From Flavobacteriales bacterium (GTDB taxonomy: Bacteria; Bacteroidota; Bacteroidia; Flavobacteriales_D; Crocinitomicaceae): DNA of 48,243 nt. The stretch covers positions 1 through 48,243 of the forward strand of contig VFKM01000041.1 in assembly GCA_009885545.1 (NCBI GenBank), read 5' to 3'. The translations under genes and the position numbers were made by a program. Below the pieces are notes generated by a model. It saw only the letters and a program-made list of their open reading frames with translations. It did not search any database and had not been told where the DNA came from. Of this stretch, positions 1 to 9,038 are shown in pieces; the first letter of the stretch is position 1, and each line of letters begins with the position of its first letter.

Positions 1-95
1 AGGTGGAGGGATTAGGCCCTTTGAAACCTTGGCAACCTCCGTTATGCGGAATAGGTGCCAAATCCAATCTCAACAAATCGTTGGGTCAAGATAAG
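1..95 (+). promoter_or_regulatory. SAM-I (S-box) riboswitch, 5' end truncated by the window
   Basis: The segment carries the conserved S-box core: GGTGGAGGG, then GGCCC, TGAAACC, GGCAACC, a variable stem, GGTGCCAAATCC and finally GATAAG (90-95), the 3' strand of P1. The 5' strand of P1 lies upstream of base 1. The element binds S-adenosylmethionine, which fits its position just before the methionine synthase genes. Downstream, GTGCA (102-106) and TGTAC (111-115) can form a short hairpin with a GAAA loop followed by a U-rich run (116-126). AAGT (93-96), overlapping P1, could instead pair with ACTT (114-117). That would make a simple switch, but it is inference. Confidence 0.9.
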
Positions 96-151
96 TCGAT
101 TGTGCAGAAATGTACTTCCCTTTTTTCATAGTTTGTTTATTAAAATAAAAT

Positions 152-1144
152 ATGAAATCAATTCAAGAACTATTAAAATCACGAATTCTTATCCTCGATG
201 GAGCAATGGGAACGATGATTCAACGGCATAAATTGGAGGAAGATGATTTTTGCAAAGGTTGGTTTGAAAATCACGAAAGCTCCTTAAAGGGGAATAACGA
301 CTTACTTTCCCTCACACGTCCAGAAATTATAGAGGAAATTCACCGTAAATATTTTGAGGCAGGTGCAGATATAGCTGAAACAAACACTTTTTCGGGAACA
401 TGGATAGCTCAAGCCGATTATGGATTAGAGAAATATGTGTACGATATTAATTTTCATTCTGCAAAAATTGCCAAGAAAGTTGCAGATGAATTCACTGTCC
501 TAAATCCAGATAAACCTCGATTTGTAGCTGGATCTATAGGTCCAACAAATAGAACGGCTTCAATATCACCTGATGTAAATGATCCTGGATTTAGAGGAAT
601 ATCTTTTGATGAATTGGTAGATGCATATAAAGAACAAGCGAACGCTTTAATGGATGGTGGAGTTGACCTACTTTTAGTTGAAACAGTTTTTGACACCTTG
701 AATGCTAAAGCTGCTCTTTATGCTATTGATGTCGTTTTTGAAGAGCGAAAAGTTCAAATCCCAATTATGGTTTCTGGAACAATTACGGATCAGAGTGGTA
801 GAACATTAACGGGGCAAACAACAGAAGCTTTTTTGATTTCTATGTCACACATGCCTTTGTTGACAATCGGTTTGAATTGCGCATTAGGTGCCTCAATGAT
901 GCGTCCTTACTTGCAAATTCTCAACCAAAAAGCAAGTTTTGGAGTTAGTGCTCACCCAAATGCTGGCTTGCCAAATGAGTTCGGAAAATATGATGAAACA
1001 CCAGAAATTATGGCGGATCAAATCAAAGAATTTTTGGATGAAGGTCTTGTGAACATCATTGGAGGATGTTGCGGAACAACTCCAGAACACATTAAAGCAA
1101 TTGCGGATTTGGCGAAAAATTACCAACCGAGAACAATTTTATAG
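152..1144 (+). CDS. metH: Methionine synthase, homocysteine-binding subunit (split MetH N-terminal module)
   Basis: This 330-residue protein is the homocysteine S-methyltransferase (TIM-barrel) module of cobalamin-dependent methionine synthase. It begins with the typical [15 protein letters not shown] stretch. The zinc ligands are visible as C243 (GLNCALG) and the pair C306/C307 ([10 protein letters not shown]). The protein stops after this domain, whereas E. coli MetH continues in one chain of about 1200 residues; the rest is encoded by the next gene, 8 nt downstream. It transfers a methyl group from methylcobalamin, carried by the partner protein, to homocysteine. The SAM riboswitch just upstream should switch the pair off when SAM is abundant. 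The split is known in Bacteroidota, so it is not a frameshift artefact: the two frames are separated by a proper stop and start. Confidence 0.93.
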   Translation: MKSIQELLKSRILILDGAMGTMIQRHKLEEDDFCKGWFENHESSLKGNNDLLSLTRPEIIEEIHRKYFEAGADIAETNTFSGTWIAQADYGLEKYVYDINFHSAKIAKKVADEFTVLNPDKPRFVAGSIGPTNRTASISPDVNDPGFRGISFDELVDAYKEQANALMDGGVDLLLVETVFDTLNAKAALYAIDVVFEERKVQIPIMVSGTITDQSGRTLTGQTTEAFLISMSHMPLLTIGLNCALGASMMRPYLQILNQKASFGVSAHPNAGLPNEFGKYDETPEIMADQIKEFLDEGLVNIIGGCCGTTPEHIKAIADLAKNYQPRTIL

Positions 1145-1152
1145 ATTTTTAA

Positions 1153-3831
1153 ATGTCAGAAAAAACACAATCAACATTAAAGTTATCTGGATTAGAACCT
1201 TTAATCGTAACACCGCAAAGTAATTTTGTAAATATTGGTGAACGAACGAATGTTACTGGTTCTCGTGCATTTCTTAGAATGATTAAAGAAGGTGATTTTG
1301 AAGCTGCATTAGCTGTAGCTAGAGATCAAGTAGAAGGAGGAGCGCAAATCATCGATATTAATATGGATGAAGGGATGATAGATGGTAAAGAGGCTATGGT
1401 TAAATTCTTAAATTTAATTGCATCCGAACCTGATATATCACGTGTTCCAATAATGATTGATAGTTCAAAATGGGAAATCATCGAAGCTGGATTGAAATGC
1501 ATTCAAGGAAAAGGGGTAGTTAATTCAATTTCGTTGAAAGAAGGAGAGGAGAATTTTATCTCCCAAGCGAAAAAAGTTAAAAGATATGGTGCTGCTGTCA
1601 TTGTGATGGCGTTTGATGAAAAGGGACAAGCAGACAGCTATGAAAGAAGAATAGAAATTTGTAAAAGATCCTATGACATTTTAGTTGATATCGTTCATTT
1701 TGCAAAGGAGGATATCATTTTTGATCCAAATATCTTCCCTGTGGCAACAGGAATGGAAGAGCATAATAACAACGCTGTAGATTTTTTCCGAGCAACAAAA
1801 TGGATACGAGAAAACTTGCCAGGAGCTCATGTAAGCGGTGGAGTTTCGAATGTTTCATTCTCGTTTAGAGGAAATGACAAAATGCGTGAGGCAATGCATT
1901 CAGCTTTTCTATATCATGCTATTCAAAATGGAATGGACATGGGTATTGTGAATCCAGCAATGCTGGAAGTATATTCTGATATTGATAAAGAATTATTGAC
2001 GTTTGTTGAAGATGTCTTACTTAATAGAAGAGCAGATGCTACAGAACGATTATTAGAATATGCAGAAATGGTAAAGGGTGATGGAAAGAAAAGAGAAATT
2101 GATCTTTCTTGGAGAGATGTTCCTGTAAATGAACGATTAGCACACGCTTTAGTAAAGGGAATTGTAGAGTTTATTGACGAAGATGTTGAAGAATGTCGAC
2201 AACACTTTTCAAGACCGATAGAGGTGATTGAAGGCCCATTAATGGATGGAATGAATATTGTTGGGGATTTGTTCGGAAGCGGAAAAATGTTTTTACCTCA
2301 AGTCGTAAAATCAGCAAGGGTGATGAAGAAAGCTGTAGCTTATTTATTACCGTTTATTGAAGCTGAAAAAGACGGCGTTCGCTCCTTCTCAGGAAAAGTT
2401 TTAATGGCAACAGTGAAAGGAGACGTACATGATATCGGTAAAAATATTGTTGGGGTTGTCTTAGGCTGTAATAATTACGAGGTTATTGATCTAGGGGTTA
2501 TGGTTCCTTTTGATAAAATAATACAAGTAGCTATTGATGAGAATGTTGATATTATTGGACTAAGTGGTTTGATAACCCCTTCGTTAGATGAAATGGTAAC
2601 TATGGCAAAAGAAATGGAACGAGCTAATTTAGCTATTCCGTTAATGATTGGTGGAGCAACAACTTCTAAAGTTCATACTGCCGTCAAAATAGAACAAAAT
2701 TACACGAAAGGTCAAACTGTGCATGTTTTGGACGCTTCTCGTGCTGTTACCGTAGTTGAAAGTTTATTAGGACAAAAAAAGCAAGCATTCATTTATGAAT
2801 TGAAGGCAGAATACACAAGGGTGCGCGAACATCATGAAAAACACAGAGGGGCAAAACAATTACTTTCTTTAGAAGCTGCAAGAAAGAATAAATATACTAT
2901 TAATTGGAAACAAGAAGAGTGCGTCAAGCCAGCAAAATTAGGGTTAACGAAATTCGAGGATTATCCCTTGACGGAATTAATCAATTATATTGATTGGACG
3001 CCTTTCTTTCAAACATGGGAATTACATGGGCGTTTTCCAAATATCTTGACAGATGAGGTTGTTGGGATTGAAGCAACTAGATTATTTGAAGATGCGCAAA
3101 AAATGCTCAAACAAATTATAGAAGAGAAATGGTTAACAGCAAAAGGAGTTGTAGGGTTATTCCCTGCTAATTCTATTGGTGATGATATTGAGATTTATTC
3201 GAATGATTCGTCAAGAACTACGCTAAATATTCAACGTAGTTTACGTCAACAAACGAAAAAAGCTGAAGGTCAACCAAATATTGCCTTATCTGATTTTATC
3301 GCTCCGAAAGAATCTAATATAGTGGATTATATTGGTGGATTTACTGTTACAACCGGGCATGGTCTTGAGAAGTACATTGAACAATTTGAAAATGAACATG
3401 ATGATTATAATTCAATTCTTTTAAAAGCATTGGCAGATCGTTTAGCCGAAGCCTTTGCCGAAAAATTGCATGAAATTGTGAGAAAAGATTTATGGGGATA
3501 CGCAAAAGACGAAACTTTGTCTAATGCTGATTTAATTAAAGAATCTTATGTTGGAATTAGACCTGCACCAGGGTACCCTGCTTGCCCTGATCATACGGAA
3601 AAAATAGGTTTATTTGAATTATTAAATGCCACTGAACTGACAGGTGTTTCATTGACAGAAAGTTTAGCAATGATGCCCGCTTCTTCTGTCTCTGGTTGGT
3701 ATTTTGCACATCAAGAAGCGAAGTATTTTGGTTTGGGGAAAATTACTGAAGAACAAGTTGAAGATATCGCCGTTAGGAAAAATAGCACATTCGAAAATAT
3801 GGAACGATGGTTATCTAGTGTGATACATTAG
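1153..3831 (+). CDS. metH: Methionine synthase, folate/cobalamin/activation subunit (split MetH C-terminal module)
   Basis: The 892-residue protein has the remaining MetH modules in order. A pterin-binding domain (about residues 15-300) begins with [13 protein letters not shown]. The cobalamin cap and Rossmann domains (about 330-560) contain the cobalt-ligating histidine H426 in GDVHDIGKN, then GLSGLITPS and GGATTS. The C-terminal SAM-dependent reactivation domain (about 600-890) contains [15 protein letters not shown] (R803 onward). It should take methyl from 5-methyltetrahydrofolate, pass it through cobalamin to homocysteine bound by the preceding protein, and use SAM to reactivate oxidised cobalamin. 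The gene starts 8 nt after the upstream stop, so the two are co-transcribed under the SAM riboswitch. A terminator follows the gene. Confidence 0.95.
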   Translation: MSEKTQSTLKLSGLEPLIVTPQSNFVNIGERTNVTGSRAFLRMIKEGDFEAALAVARDQVEGGAQIIDINMDEGMIDGKEAMVKFLNLIASEPDISRVPIMIDSSKWEIIEAGLKCIQGKGVVNSISLKEGEENFISQAKKVKRYGAAVIVMAFDEKGQADSYERRIEICKRSYDILVDIVHFAKEDIIFDPNIFPVATGMEEHNNNAVDFFRATKWIRENLPGAHVSGGVSNVSFSFRGNDKMREAMHSAFLYHAIQNGMDMGIVNPAMLEVYSDIDKELLTFVEDVLLNRRADATERLLEYAEMVKGDGKKREIDLSWRDVPVNERLAHALVKGIVEFIDEDVEECRQHFSRPIEVIEGPLMDGMNIVGDLFGSGKMFLPQVVKSARVMKKAVAYLLPFIEAEKDGVRSFSGKVLMATVKGDVHDIGKNIVGVVLGCNNYEVIDLGVMVPFDKIIQVAIDENVDIIGLSGLITPSLDEMVTMAKEMERANLAIPLMIGGATTSKVHTAVKIEQNYTKGQTVHVLDASRAVTVVESLLGQKKQAFIYELKAEYTRVREHHEKHRGAKQLLSLEAARKNKYTINWKQEECVKPAKLGLTKFEDYPLTELINYIDWTPFFQTWELHGRFPNILTDEVVGIEATRLFEDAQKMLKQIIEEKWLTAKGVVGLFPANSIGDDIEIYSNDSSRTTLNIQRSLRQQTKKAEGQPNIALSDFIAPKESNIVDYIGGFTVTTGHGLEKYIEQFENEHDDYNSILLKALADRLAEAFAEKLHEIVRKDLWGYAKDETLSNADLIKESYVGIRPAPGYPACPDHTEKIGLFELLNATELTGVSLTESLAMMPASSVSGWYFAHQEAKYFGLGKITEEQVEDIAVRKNSTFENMERWLSSVIH

Positions 3832-3843
3832 AAAGTAATTAAA

Positions 3844-3877
3844 ACAAAAAAGCGCTTCGAGAACCGAACCGCTTTTT
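3844..3877 (+). terminator. Rho-independent terminator after metH
   Basis: AGCG (3851-3854) pairs with CGCT (3870-3873) and TTCG (3856-3859) with CGAA (3865-3868), with one C/C mismatch between the two stems. A-rich DNA precedes the hairpin and a T-run follows. It lies 12-46 nt after the metH stop. Confidence 0.75.
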
Positions 3878-4309
3878 AACCTAACCTAACCACTATTCAC
3901 TGAAAAAAACTTGAATATTATATATATGTTTTAATATTTTCTCTTTGTTTACACTTCAAATTTAAGTGCGTTATTTAGATTCACAAAATGAAAAAAAGTG
4001 GACCCTTTAAATGATTCTGTTTTCACTTCTAGCTGAATAAATCAAAATAATTTAATAGTTGGTTTGAAAAGTGTATTCATAGATTATTTTCATAGATTGG
4101 TAGAAATCAATTATTAAATAAGCTTGGAATCCTAAAGTAAAAAAAAAAATTAAAAAATTCGACAAATGAATAAATAGATTCGATGAATTGGCATTTTTTT
4201 AATTGGGTGATTCTCTGAATTTGAAACAATTAAGCTTTATTATCCATGTCGTTAGAAGAATTTTGAACTTTACCATTTTCACGGTATAATTTATACCTAA
4301 TTTAGTAGT
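3878..4309. other. AT-rich intergenic region without a recognisable gene
   Basis: About 430 bases between the metH terminator and rnhA. It has long A/T runs, including a near-continuous A tract at about 4140-4156, and no open frame with convincing protein-like composition on either strand. Near the 3' end, TTTG (4262-4265) lies 19 nt before TATAATTT (4285-4292), a possible though imperfect Bacteroidota-type promoter for rnhA. No RNA structure or repeat was recognised. Confidence 0.5.
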
Positions 4310-4783
4310 GTGAAGATTAAAATATATACAGACGGCTCTGCAAAAGGAAATCCTGGGCCAGGAGGTTATGGGACTATTTTGAAGTTTAATGGGCAAGTTA
4401 AGGAAATATCTGAGGGGTATAGATTGACAACCAATAACAGAATGGAATTAATGGCTTTAATTGTTGGGTTGGAGAATCTTAAAACAAATAAATATCCAAT
4501 TGAAGTTTATTCAGATTCAAAATATGTAATCGATTCAATTGTGAAAGGATGGGTTTTTTCTTGGAAAACGAAGGGCTTTAAAGGCAAGAAAAATTCAGAT
4601 TTGTGGCTTAGATACCTTGAGTTACATCCTAGGTTTAACATTACATTTCACTGGGTTAAGGGACATGCTGGTCATCTTGAAAATGAACGTTGTGATATAT
4701 TAGCAGTTACTGCAGCAGAAACTCCTCCTCATAAAATAGATTACGTTTTTGAAAAAAACAAGGAAGAAGATTTATTGCTTTAA
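4310..4783 (+). CDS. rnhA: Ribonuclease HI
   Basis: A 157-residue RNase HI that cleaves the RNA strand of RNA-DNA hybrids, as in R-loops and Okazaki primer removal. The catalytic set is visible: D8 in YTDGSAKGNPGPGGYG, E in NNRMELMAL, D in VYSDSKYVID, the flexible-loop histidine in HWVKGHAGH, and the final D in NERCDILA. The length is normal for bacterial RNase HI. The start is GTG at 4310; no ATG is available before the catalytic motif. The stop overlaps the stop of the convergent gene downstream in the four-base palindrome TTAA (4780-4783). Confidence 0.93.
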   Translation: MKIKIYTDGSAKGNPGPGGYGTILKFNGQVKEISEGYRLTTNNRMELMALIVGLENLKTNKYPIEVYSDSKYVIDSIVKGWVFSWKTKGFKGKKNSDLWLRYLELHPRFNITFHWVKGHAGHLENERCDILAVTAAETPPHKIDYVFEKNKEEDLLL

Positions 4784-5478
4784 GCAGTTTTATTCTGTGA
4801 TTTGATTGCAGAATTCATTGCCGCTTTTATAAAAGTATAAATCAACGGATGGGGTAATTCTCTTGTAGATGATATTTGAGGACAATTAGCACAAGCCACA
4901 AAGAAATCATGCTTTTTTAAACTAATAATCTCTGGCTCTTCAAACTGATTATAAGCTTCTACATCAATTATTTCTGCAATCAACGTTTGAATTAATTGCG
5001 GGTATAAGCTGTACCTTGAAGATGTCAATTCAACTGTGCTGTGATTTTCATATAATTGAATGAATTCTTTCGAATGCGGCACAATTTGAATTCTTTCGAA
5101 TGTATTGCCTTCAACTAAGTTATCAGAGATTAATTTTTCTCCGTTGGAATTAAGTTGATGGGAATTGATTAATACTTCAATGAAATTTTTAAGACTTTCA
5201 CCAGTAATTAGTACCGGTAATGAGAGGGTCGAAATAGCTCTAATAATGCCATTTAGAAAAAACGCATTAGTGAAAGGGCCTGGGGCAATTAATATTCCAT
5301 CAAATTGTTCGAAATTCTGAAGTTTATATTGAGCAGCTTCATTAATTTTAATCCAATAATAATTGATGTCAACCTCTAAAAAATTACCAGAATGGTCTAG
5401 AGCCATATTTGTAGCCAAATGGGAATTATAAGTGAAATTGTAATCACCAATAATGGCTATTTTTAGTGTTTCACTCAT
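4780..5478 (-). CDS. CTP-synthase GATase-like protein lacking the catalytic cysteine
   Basis: A 232-residue protein resembling the stand-alone family related to the C-terminal glutamine amidotransferase domain of CTP synthase. Supporting motifs are IAIIGDYN with a following SH-x-AT pattern at the N-terminus, FDGILIAPGPFTN (about 59-71), and the C-terminal block HDFFVACANCPQ...LPHPLIYTFIKAA. Where active class I amidotransferases have the Cys-containing nucleophile elbow, this protein reads LITGESLKN (about 90-98), with no cysteine. It is therefore probably a non-catalytic member; no synthetase domain is present. It is a single gene, convergent with rnhA and overlapping it by 4 nt. The actual role is unknown. 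The family assignment rests on motif recall, without a database search. Confidence 0.6.
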   Translation of the reverse strand: MSETLKIAIIGDYNFTYNSHLATNMALDHSGNFLEVDINYYWIKINEAAQYKLQNFEQFDGILIAPGPFTNAFFLNGIIRAISTLSLPVLITGESLKNFIEVLINSHQLNSNGEKLISDNLVEGNTFERIQIVPHSKEFIQLYENHSTVELTSSRYSLYPQLIQTLIAEIIDVEAYNQFEEPEIISLKKHDFFVACANCPQISSTRELPHPLIYTFIKAAMNSAIKSQNKTA

Positions 5479-5499
5479 ACAAAAATCAACAGAAATAAA

Positions 5500-5525
5500 A
5501 AAGCCGTCTTATTCAGAACGGCTTT
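5500..5525 (-). terminator. Rho-independent terminator (minus strand)
   Basis: AAAGCCGT (5500-5507) and ACGGCTTT (5518-5525) form an 8-bp stem with a 10-nt loop. Read on the minus strand, the hairpin is followed by a T-run, so it ends transcription of the lipoprotein gene at 5533-6165, just before the GATase-like gene. Confidence 0.85.
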
Positions 5526-5532
5526 AAAAATT

Positions 5533-6165
5533 TTATCGTTTAAACCAAGCTTCATATTGAGCAGATTGCACTTGCAATGAATCCAATACTAACGTTACCG
5601 CATCTGTGTGATAAACGTAACAATCAAAATTACATTTGAATTTAGAATAGTCACCTGATGTGTCAGATTCTTGAATTATATTAGAAAATACAACATCTTG
5701 AAAATTCACTGAACTTGGATTAGATGTCCAAGTAACACCAGTGCCATCACGGAAAGAAAATTCAAATCCTGCTCCACCAGCTGTTGAAAAATTTGGGGTT
5801 AAATTACTAGCATGAAAAGCATTGTATGTTGAAACTGATGGGTCAATAGCAGTAGCCGCGTCCCATAATGCACTTCCCAATGCAATTTTAACCGAAAGAG
5901 GGTTCAAGGAAGAAAGCATTTCAGAGAAATAGCTTGCACTTGATAAATTTGGACTAGGTAAAAGTATTTTGGCTTCTGATGTTTCACAGTAGTAACCTGA
6001 AACATTTTCTGTTAATTCTATATTAGAACCATTAATTATACCATTAAAATGACAACTTAATTCAACCATTGGTAATGGTGCAGGAATCACTTCGTGTTTA
6101 ATACATGAACTTATTGCAAAGACAAGTGTCAGGGCAGCAACAATCGTTATTTTTAAATTTTTCAT
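5533..6165 (-). CDS. Predicted lipoprotein of unknown function
   Basis: A 210-residue protein with a lipoprotein signal peptide: KNLKITIVAALTLVFAI followed by SSC, the cysteine at about residue 21 being the likely lipidation site. The mature part has no family I recognise. It is rich in Ser, Asn and aromatic residues and probably beta-rich. It contains two Cys-pair candidates (YYCET; KCNFDCYVY) and a segment GFEFSFRDGTGVTW that resembles surface beta-sandwich proteins. The gene stands alone on the minus strand with its own terminator. Envelope localisation is inferred from the signal alone. Confidence 0.7.
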   Translation of the reverse strand: MKNLKITIVAALTLVFAISSCIKHEVIPAPLPMVELSCHFNGIINGSNIELTENVSGYYCETSEAKILLPSPNLSSASYFSEMLSSLNPLSVKIALGSALWDAATAIDPSVSTYNAFHASNLTPNFSTAGGAGFEFSFRDGTGVTWTSNPSSVNFQDVVFSNIIQESDTSGDYSKFKCNFDCYVYHTDAVTLVLDSLQVQSAQYEAWFKR

Positions 6166-6280
6166 AAATATTTAGCATAATTGTGAGAAGCTAAAACAAT
6201 CTTCTACACGTATAAGTTACAACGAATATACGAAAAAAAAGAATTTAGGTTGCTTTTTGTCTGGTTTTTAGGAATAAAAA

Positions 6281-6601
6281 TTAAGCCCTAATTTGTTTTA
6301 AGACTTCGTTTTGCGAGAAATTATTTAGTTCGATTTCGGAATTTATTAGTGCGTTGCCATCAAAATAAAACAAAATTTGCCCATTTTCCGTTGATCTGCT
6401 TTCAAACATCTCACTAACTTCTAGTCTTTCGTTTCTACTCTGTAGTGCATTAATAACCATATTCAACTGTGAAGAATTAATTGAAATTTGTGTTTCATAA
6501 GTCATTAAATCTCTCGATGTAGTTCCAAAAAGTGTAATCTCATTATTCGAAGTCAAAAAGATGATTTCCTTTATTCTGATTGTTTGATTAAAAATTGCCA
6601 T
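6281..6601 (-). CDS. Small hypothetical protein
   Basis: A 106-residue soluble protein with no signal peptide, membrane segment or motif that I recognise. The N-terminal half alternates hydrophobic and polar residues (IRIKEIIFLTSNNEITLFGTT) as expected for beta strands. The middle (SSQLNMVINALQSRN) looks helical, and the acidic/polar C-terminus ends in a short helix. The ATG at 6601 is followed by MAIFNQT. The amino-acid composition is protein-like and no overlapping gene competes for the locus, so I consider it real, but the function is unknown. The divergent gene pepP starts about 120 nt away. Confidence 0.6.
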   Translation of the reverse strand: MAIFNQTIRIKEIIFLTSNNEITLFGTTSRDLMTYETQISINSSQLNMVINALQSRNERLEVSEMFESRSTENGQILFYFDGNALINSEIELNNFSQNEVLKQIRA

Positions 6602-6725
6602 ATCATTTCGTTTTATGATACAAAATTGAGGCAGTAGACCGTAAAGTATTTACGACCTCTATATTTAATCAAAAAAAAACAAGTAATCTGTAAAATTTGT
6701 ATTTTCAACCTCAAATAAACACGAC

Positions 6726-8018
6726 ATGAAATACGATAGAATCGATAAGCAATTATACATTAAAAACAGAGCCGATTTTAAACAATTGATGGAGCCAAAT
6801 TCCTTGGCGGTTTTTAATTCAAATGATATTTTTCCAATAAGTGCGGATAGTACAATGCCTTTTCAGCAACATAGAGATATTTTATTTCTTTCTGGCGTTG
6901 ATCAAGAGGAGAGTATATTAATCATTTTTCCAGACAGTAAAAATGAAGCGCACAAAGAAGTTCTTTTCTTAAAAGAAACAAGTGACCTAATAGCTGTTTG
7001 GGAAGGCGAAAAGCTCAATAAACAACAAGCTTTTGAAGTTTCAGGAATAAAAACTGTTTATTGGCTGAATCAATTTCCTGTAATTTTTAAACAAATGATG
7101 GCTGATGCAGCGAACGTTTATATTAATACCAATGAACATTTGCGCGCAAATACGGAAGTTGAAACGAGAGAAGATCGTTTTATCAAACAATTGAAAAACG
7201 ATTATCCAGCCCATCAAGTGAGAAAAAGTGCTCCAATTATGCACCGTATTCGTTCTATCAAAGATGCTATTGAAATTGAATTGTTGCAAAAAGCATGTAA
7301 AATTACAGAAGCTGGAGTTCGCCGTTTACTTTCATATATCAAACCAGGCGTTTGGGAATATGAAATTGAAGCAGAATTGGCGCACGAGTTCTTAAGAAAT
7401 CGATCTAAAGGTTTTGCGTATACACCAATTATTGCATCTGGAAAAAATGCATGTGTTTTACATTACATTGAAAACAATCAGCAATGCAAGGCTGGCGATG
7501 TTATTTTGTTGGATGTTGGAGCGGAATATGCAAATTATGCTTCCGATTTAACACGTTGTATTCCTGTAAATGGAAGGTTTACCGATCGACAAAAAGACGT
7601 TTACAATGCTGTGTTGCACGTAAAAAAATCTGCAGAAAAATTATTGGTTCCAGGAACAATAATGGCAGAATATCATAAAGAAGTAGGTCGAATCATGGAA
7701 GGTCAATTACTTAATCTAGGATTGATTAGCCAATTAGACATCACGAACCAAAATCCAGAATGGCCAGCATATAAGAAATATTTCATGCATGGAACTTCCC
7801 ATTTTATGGGTCTTGACACCCACGATGTTGGTTTGTGGAATGAGCCAATTAAAGCTGGAATGGTTTTCACATGTGAACCAGGAATTTATATTCCAGAAGA
7901 AGGATTAGGAATTCGTTTAGAAGATGATTTAGTAGTGCAGGAATCTGGAGCTCCTTTCAATTTGATGAAAGATATTCCATTAGAAGCAGAGGAAATCGAG
8001 ACATTGATGAATGAGTAA
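6726..8018 (+). CDS. pepP: Xaa-Pro aminopeptidase (M24, aminopeptidase P)
   Basis: A 430-residue metallopeptidase that removes N-terminal residues preceding proline. The N-terminal AMP_N domain (about 1-150) is followed by the pita-bread M24 domain. All five dinuclear metal ligands are present and spaced as in E. coli PepP: D263 (LLDVGAEY), D274 (YASDLTR), H359 (HGTSHFMGL), E384 (CEPGIYIP) and E399 (IRLEDDL). The length is normal. The downstream alpha/beta hydrolase gene overlaps its 3' end by 8 nt, so the two are probably translated together from one mRNA. A box TAAAATTTG lies upstream of the start, but its spacing is off consensus. Confidence 0.93.
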   Translation: MKYDRIDKQLYIKNRADFKQLMEPNSLAVFNSNDIFPISADSTMPFQQHRDILFLSGVDQEESILIIFPDSKNEAHKEVLFLKETSDLIAVWEGEKLNKQQAFEVSGIKTVYWLNQFPVIFKQMMADAANVYINTNEHLRANTEVETREDRFIKQLKNDYPAHQVRKSAPIMHRIRSIKDAIEIELLQKACKITEAGVRRLLSYIKPGVWEYEIEAELAHEFLRNRSKGFAYTPIIASGKNACVLHYIENNQQCKAGDVILLDVGAEYANYASDLTRCIPVNGRFTDRQKDVYNAVLHVKKSAEKLLVPGTIMAEYHKEVGRIMEGQLLNLGLISQLDITNQNPEWPAYKKYFMHGTSHFMGLDTHDVGLWNEPIKAGMVFTCEPGIYIPEEGLGIRLEDDLVVQESGAPFNLMKDIPLEAEEIETLMNE

Positions 8019-8763
8019 CTTATCATACAGGATTTTTGGAAACGGATACTCTGTTGTCTTTTTACACGGCTTTCTAGAATCAATTTCCATGTGGAATTTT
8101 CTTGATCTTGAAAAAGAACCATTTCAGTCCATTTTAATAGATCTGCCAGGTCATGGAAATTCAGCTTTAAATGATTCAAATGAATCACCATCAATGAAAT
8201 ACATGGCGGTGGAAGTTGTAAAATTGTTAAAGGAACTAAACATTAAACAATACCAAGTTGTTGGTCATTCCATGGGTGGATATGTGGCACTTGAATTAAA
8301 AGAATTGGATCCGAAATGTAAAAAAGTTGTCTTACTCAACTCTAATTTTTGGGAAGATTCAGTTGAAAAGAAAAAAGACCGTGTTCGAATAGCAGATATT
8401 GTTTTAAAAGCGAAAGAGTTGTTTGTCAATGAAGCAATTCCTGGACTTTTTTACCGTCACAATCGGAAAGATTCTGCCGTTATTGAATTGATAAATGAAG
8501 CCAAAAAAATGGAAGGTGTATCCATAGCCTATGCTTCTCTAGCAATGAGAAATAGAGAAGATAAGTCATTGTTGGTTAAGGAAAACCCTGCTGATTTTTT
8601 GATTCTTCATGGAAAACATGATCCAATCATTTCAAGCGAAAAATGGCAAAGTGAATTAAAAGATATTCCCGTTTCATTCGAAATCATTGAAGAGGCTGGA
8701 CACATGTCTCACATTGAAAATCCATCGAAAATTCTTAAAAGTATTATTGATTTTATAGGATAA
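8011..8763 (+). CDS. Alpha/beta hydrolase (MenH/BioH-like fold)
   Basis: A 250-residue single-domain alpha/beta hydrolase. The oxyanion region is VVFLHGFLES, the nucleophile elbow is GHSMGGY with S87, the acid is the Asp in HGKHDPI, and the catalytic histidine is in EEAGHMSHIENP near the C-terminus. The overall order matches the MenH/BioH-like group, but the substrate cannot be read from sequence, so menH or bioH should not be assigned. The gene overlaps pepP by 8 nt and ends at a hairpin terminator. Confidence 0.88.
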   Translation: MSNLSYRIFGNGYSVVFLHGFLESISMWNFLDLEKEPFQSILIDLPGHGNSALNDSNESPSMKYMAVEVVKLLKELNIKQYQVVGHSMGGYVALELKELDPKCKKVVLLNSNFWEDSVEKKKDRVRIADIVLKAKELFVNEAIPGLFYRHNRKDSAVIELINEAKKMEGVSIAYASLAMRNREDKSLLVKENPADFLILHGKHDPIISSEKWQSELKDIPVSFEIIEEAGHMSHIENPSKILKSIIDFIG

Positions 8764-8766
8764 AAA

Positions 8767-8788
8767 AACGGAAACCTTAGTTTCCGTT
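8767..8788 (+). terminator. Hairpin terminator after pepP-hydrolase operon
   Basis: AACGGAAAC (8767-8775) and GTTTCCGTT (8780-8788) make a perfect 9-bp stem with a 4-nt loop, 3 nt after the stop codon. The T-run after it is weak. Confidence 0.7.
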
Positions 8789-9038
8789 ATCATTAAATAT
8801 CCAACAAGTTTGTTTGATGAAATGTACATTTTTAAGCATAAGCAAGTAGATTAAAAGCGTTCAATAATCCGAAGATAAATGAACTTTCCTTTTGCCTGAT
8901 AAAAAAAACGTAAAGTGTAATTGAGATGTATTAATCGGGTGTAAATTTTATGTTAAAGGAGGAATGTGTTGTTTTAAATACAACTAAAATTGCGACTACT
9001 TTAGTATTAAATAGTATATTCGAAAAAGAGGAAATTTA

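Noticed and set aside
152-3831. Split metH as a frameshifted or broken single gene
   Set aside because: Each part starts and stops cleanly at a domain border with an 8-nt gap, and the same split is known in related bacteria.
4136-4156. Long A tract as a possible terminator or origin element
   Set aside because: There is no hairpin, DnaA box cluster or repeat near it; it looks like ordinary AT-rich intergenic DNA.
4780-5478. Annotating the protein as CTP synthase (PyrG)
   Set aside because: The synthetase domain is absent and the glutaminase nucleophile is missing; only similarity to the C-terminal domain is visible.
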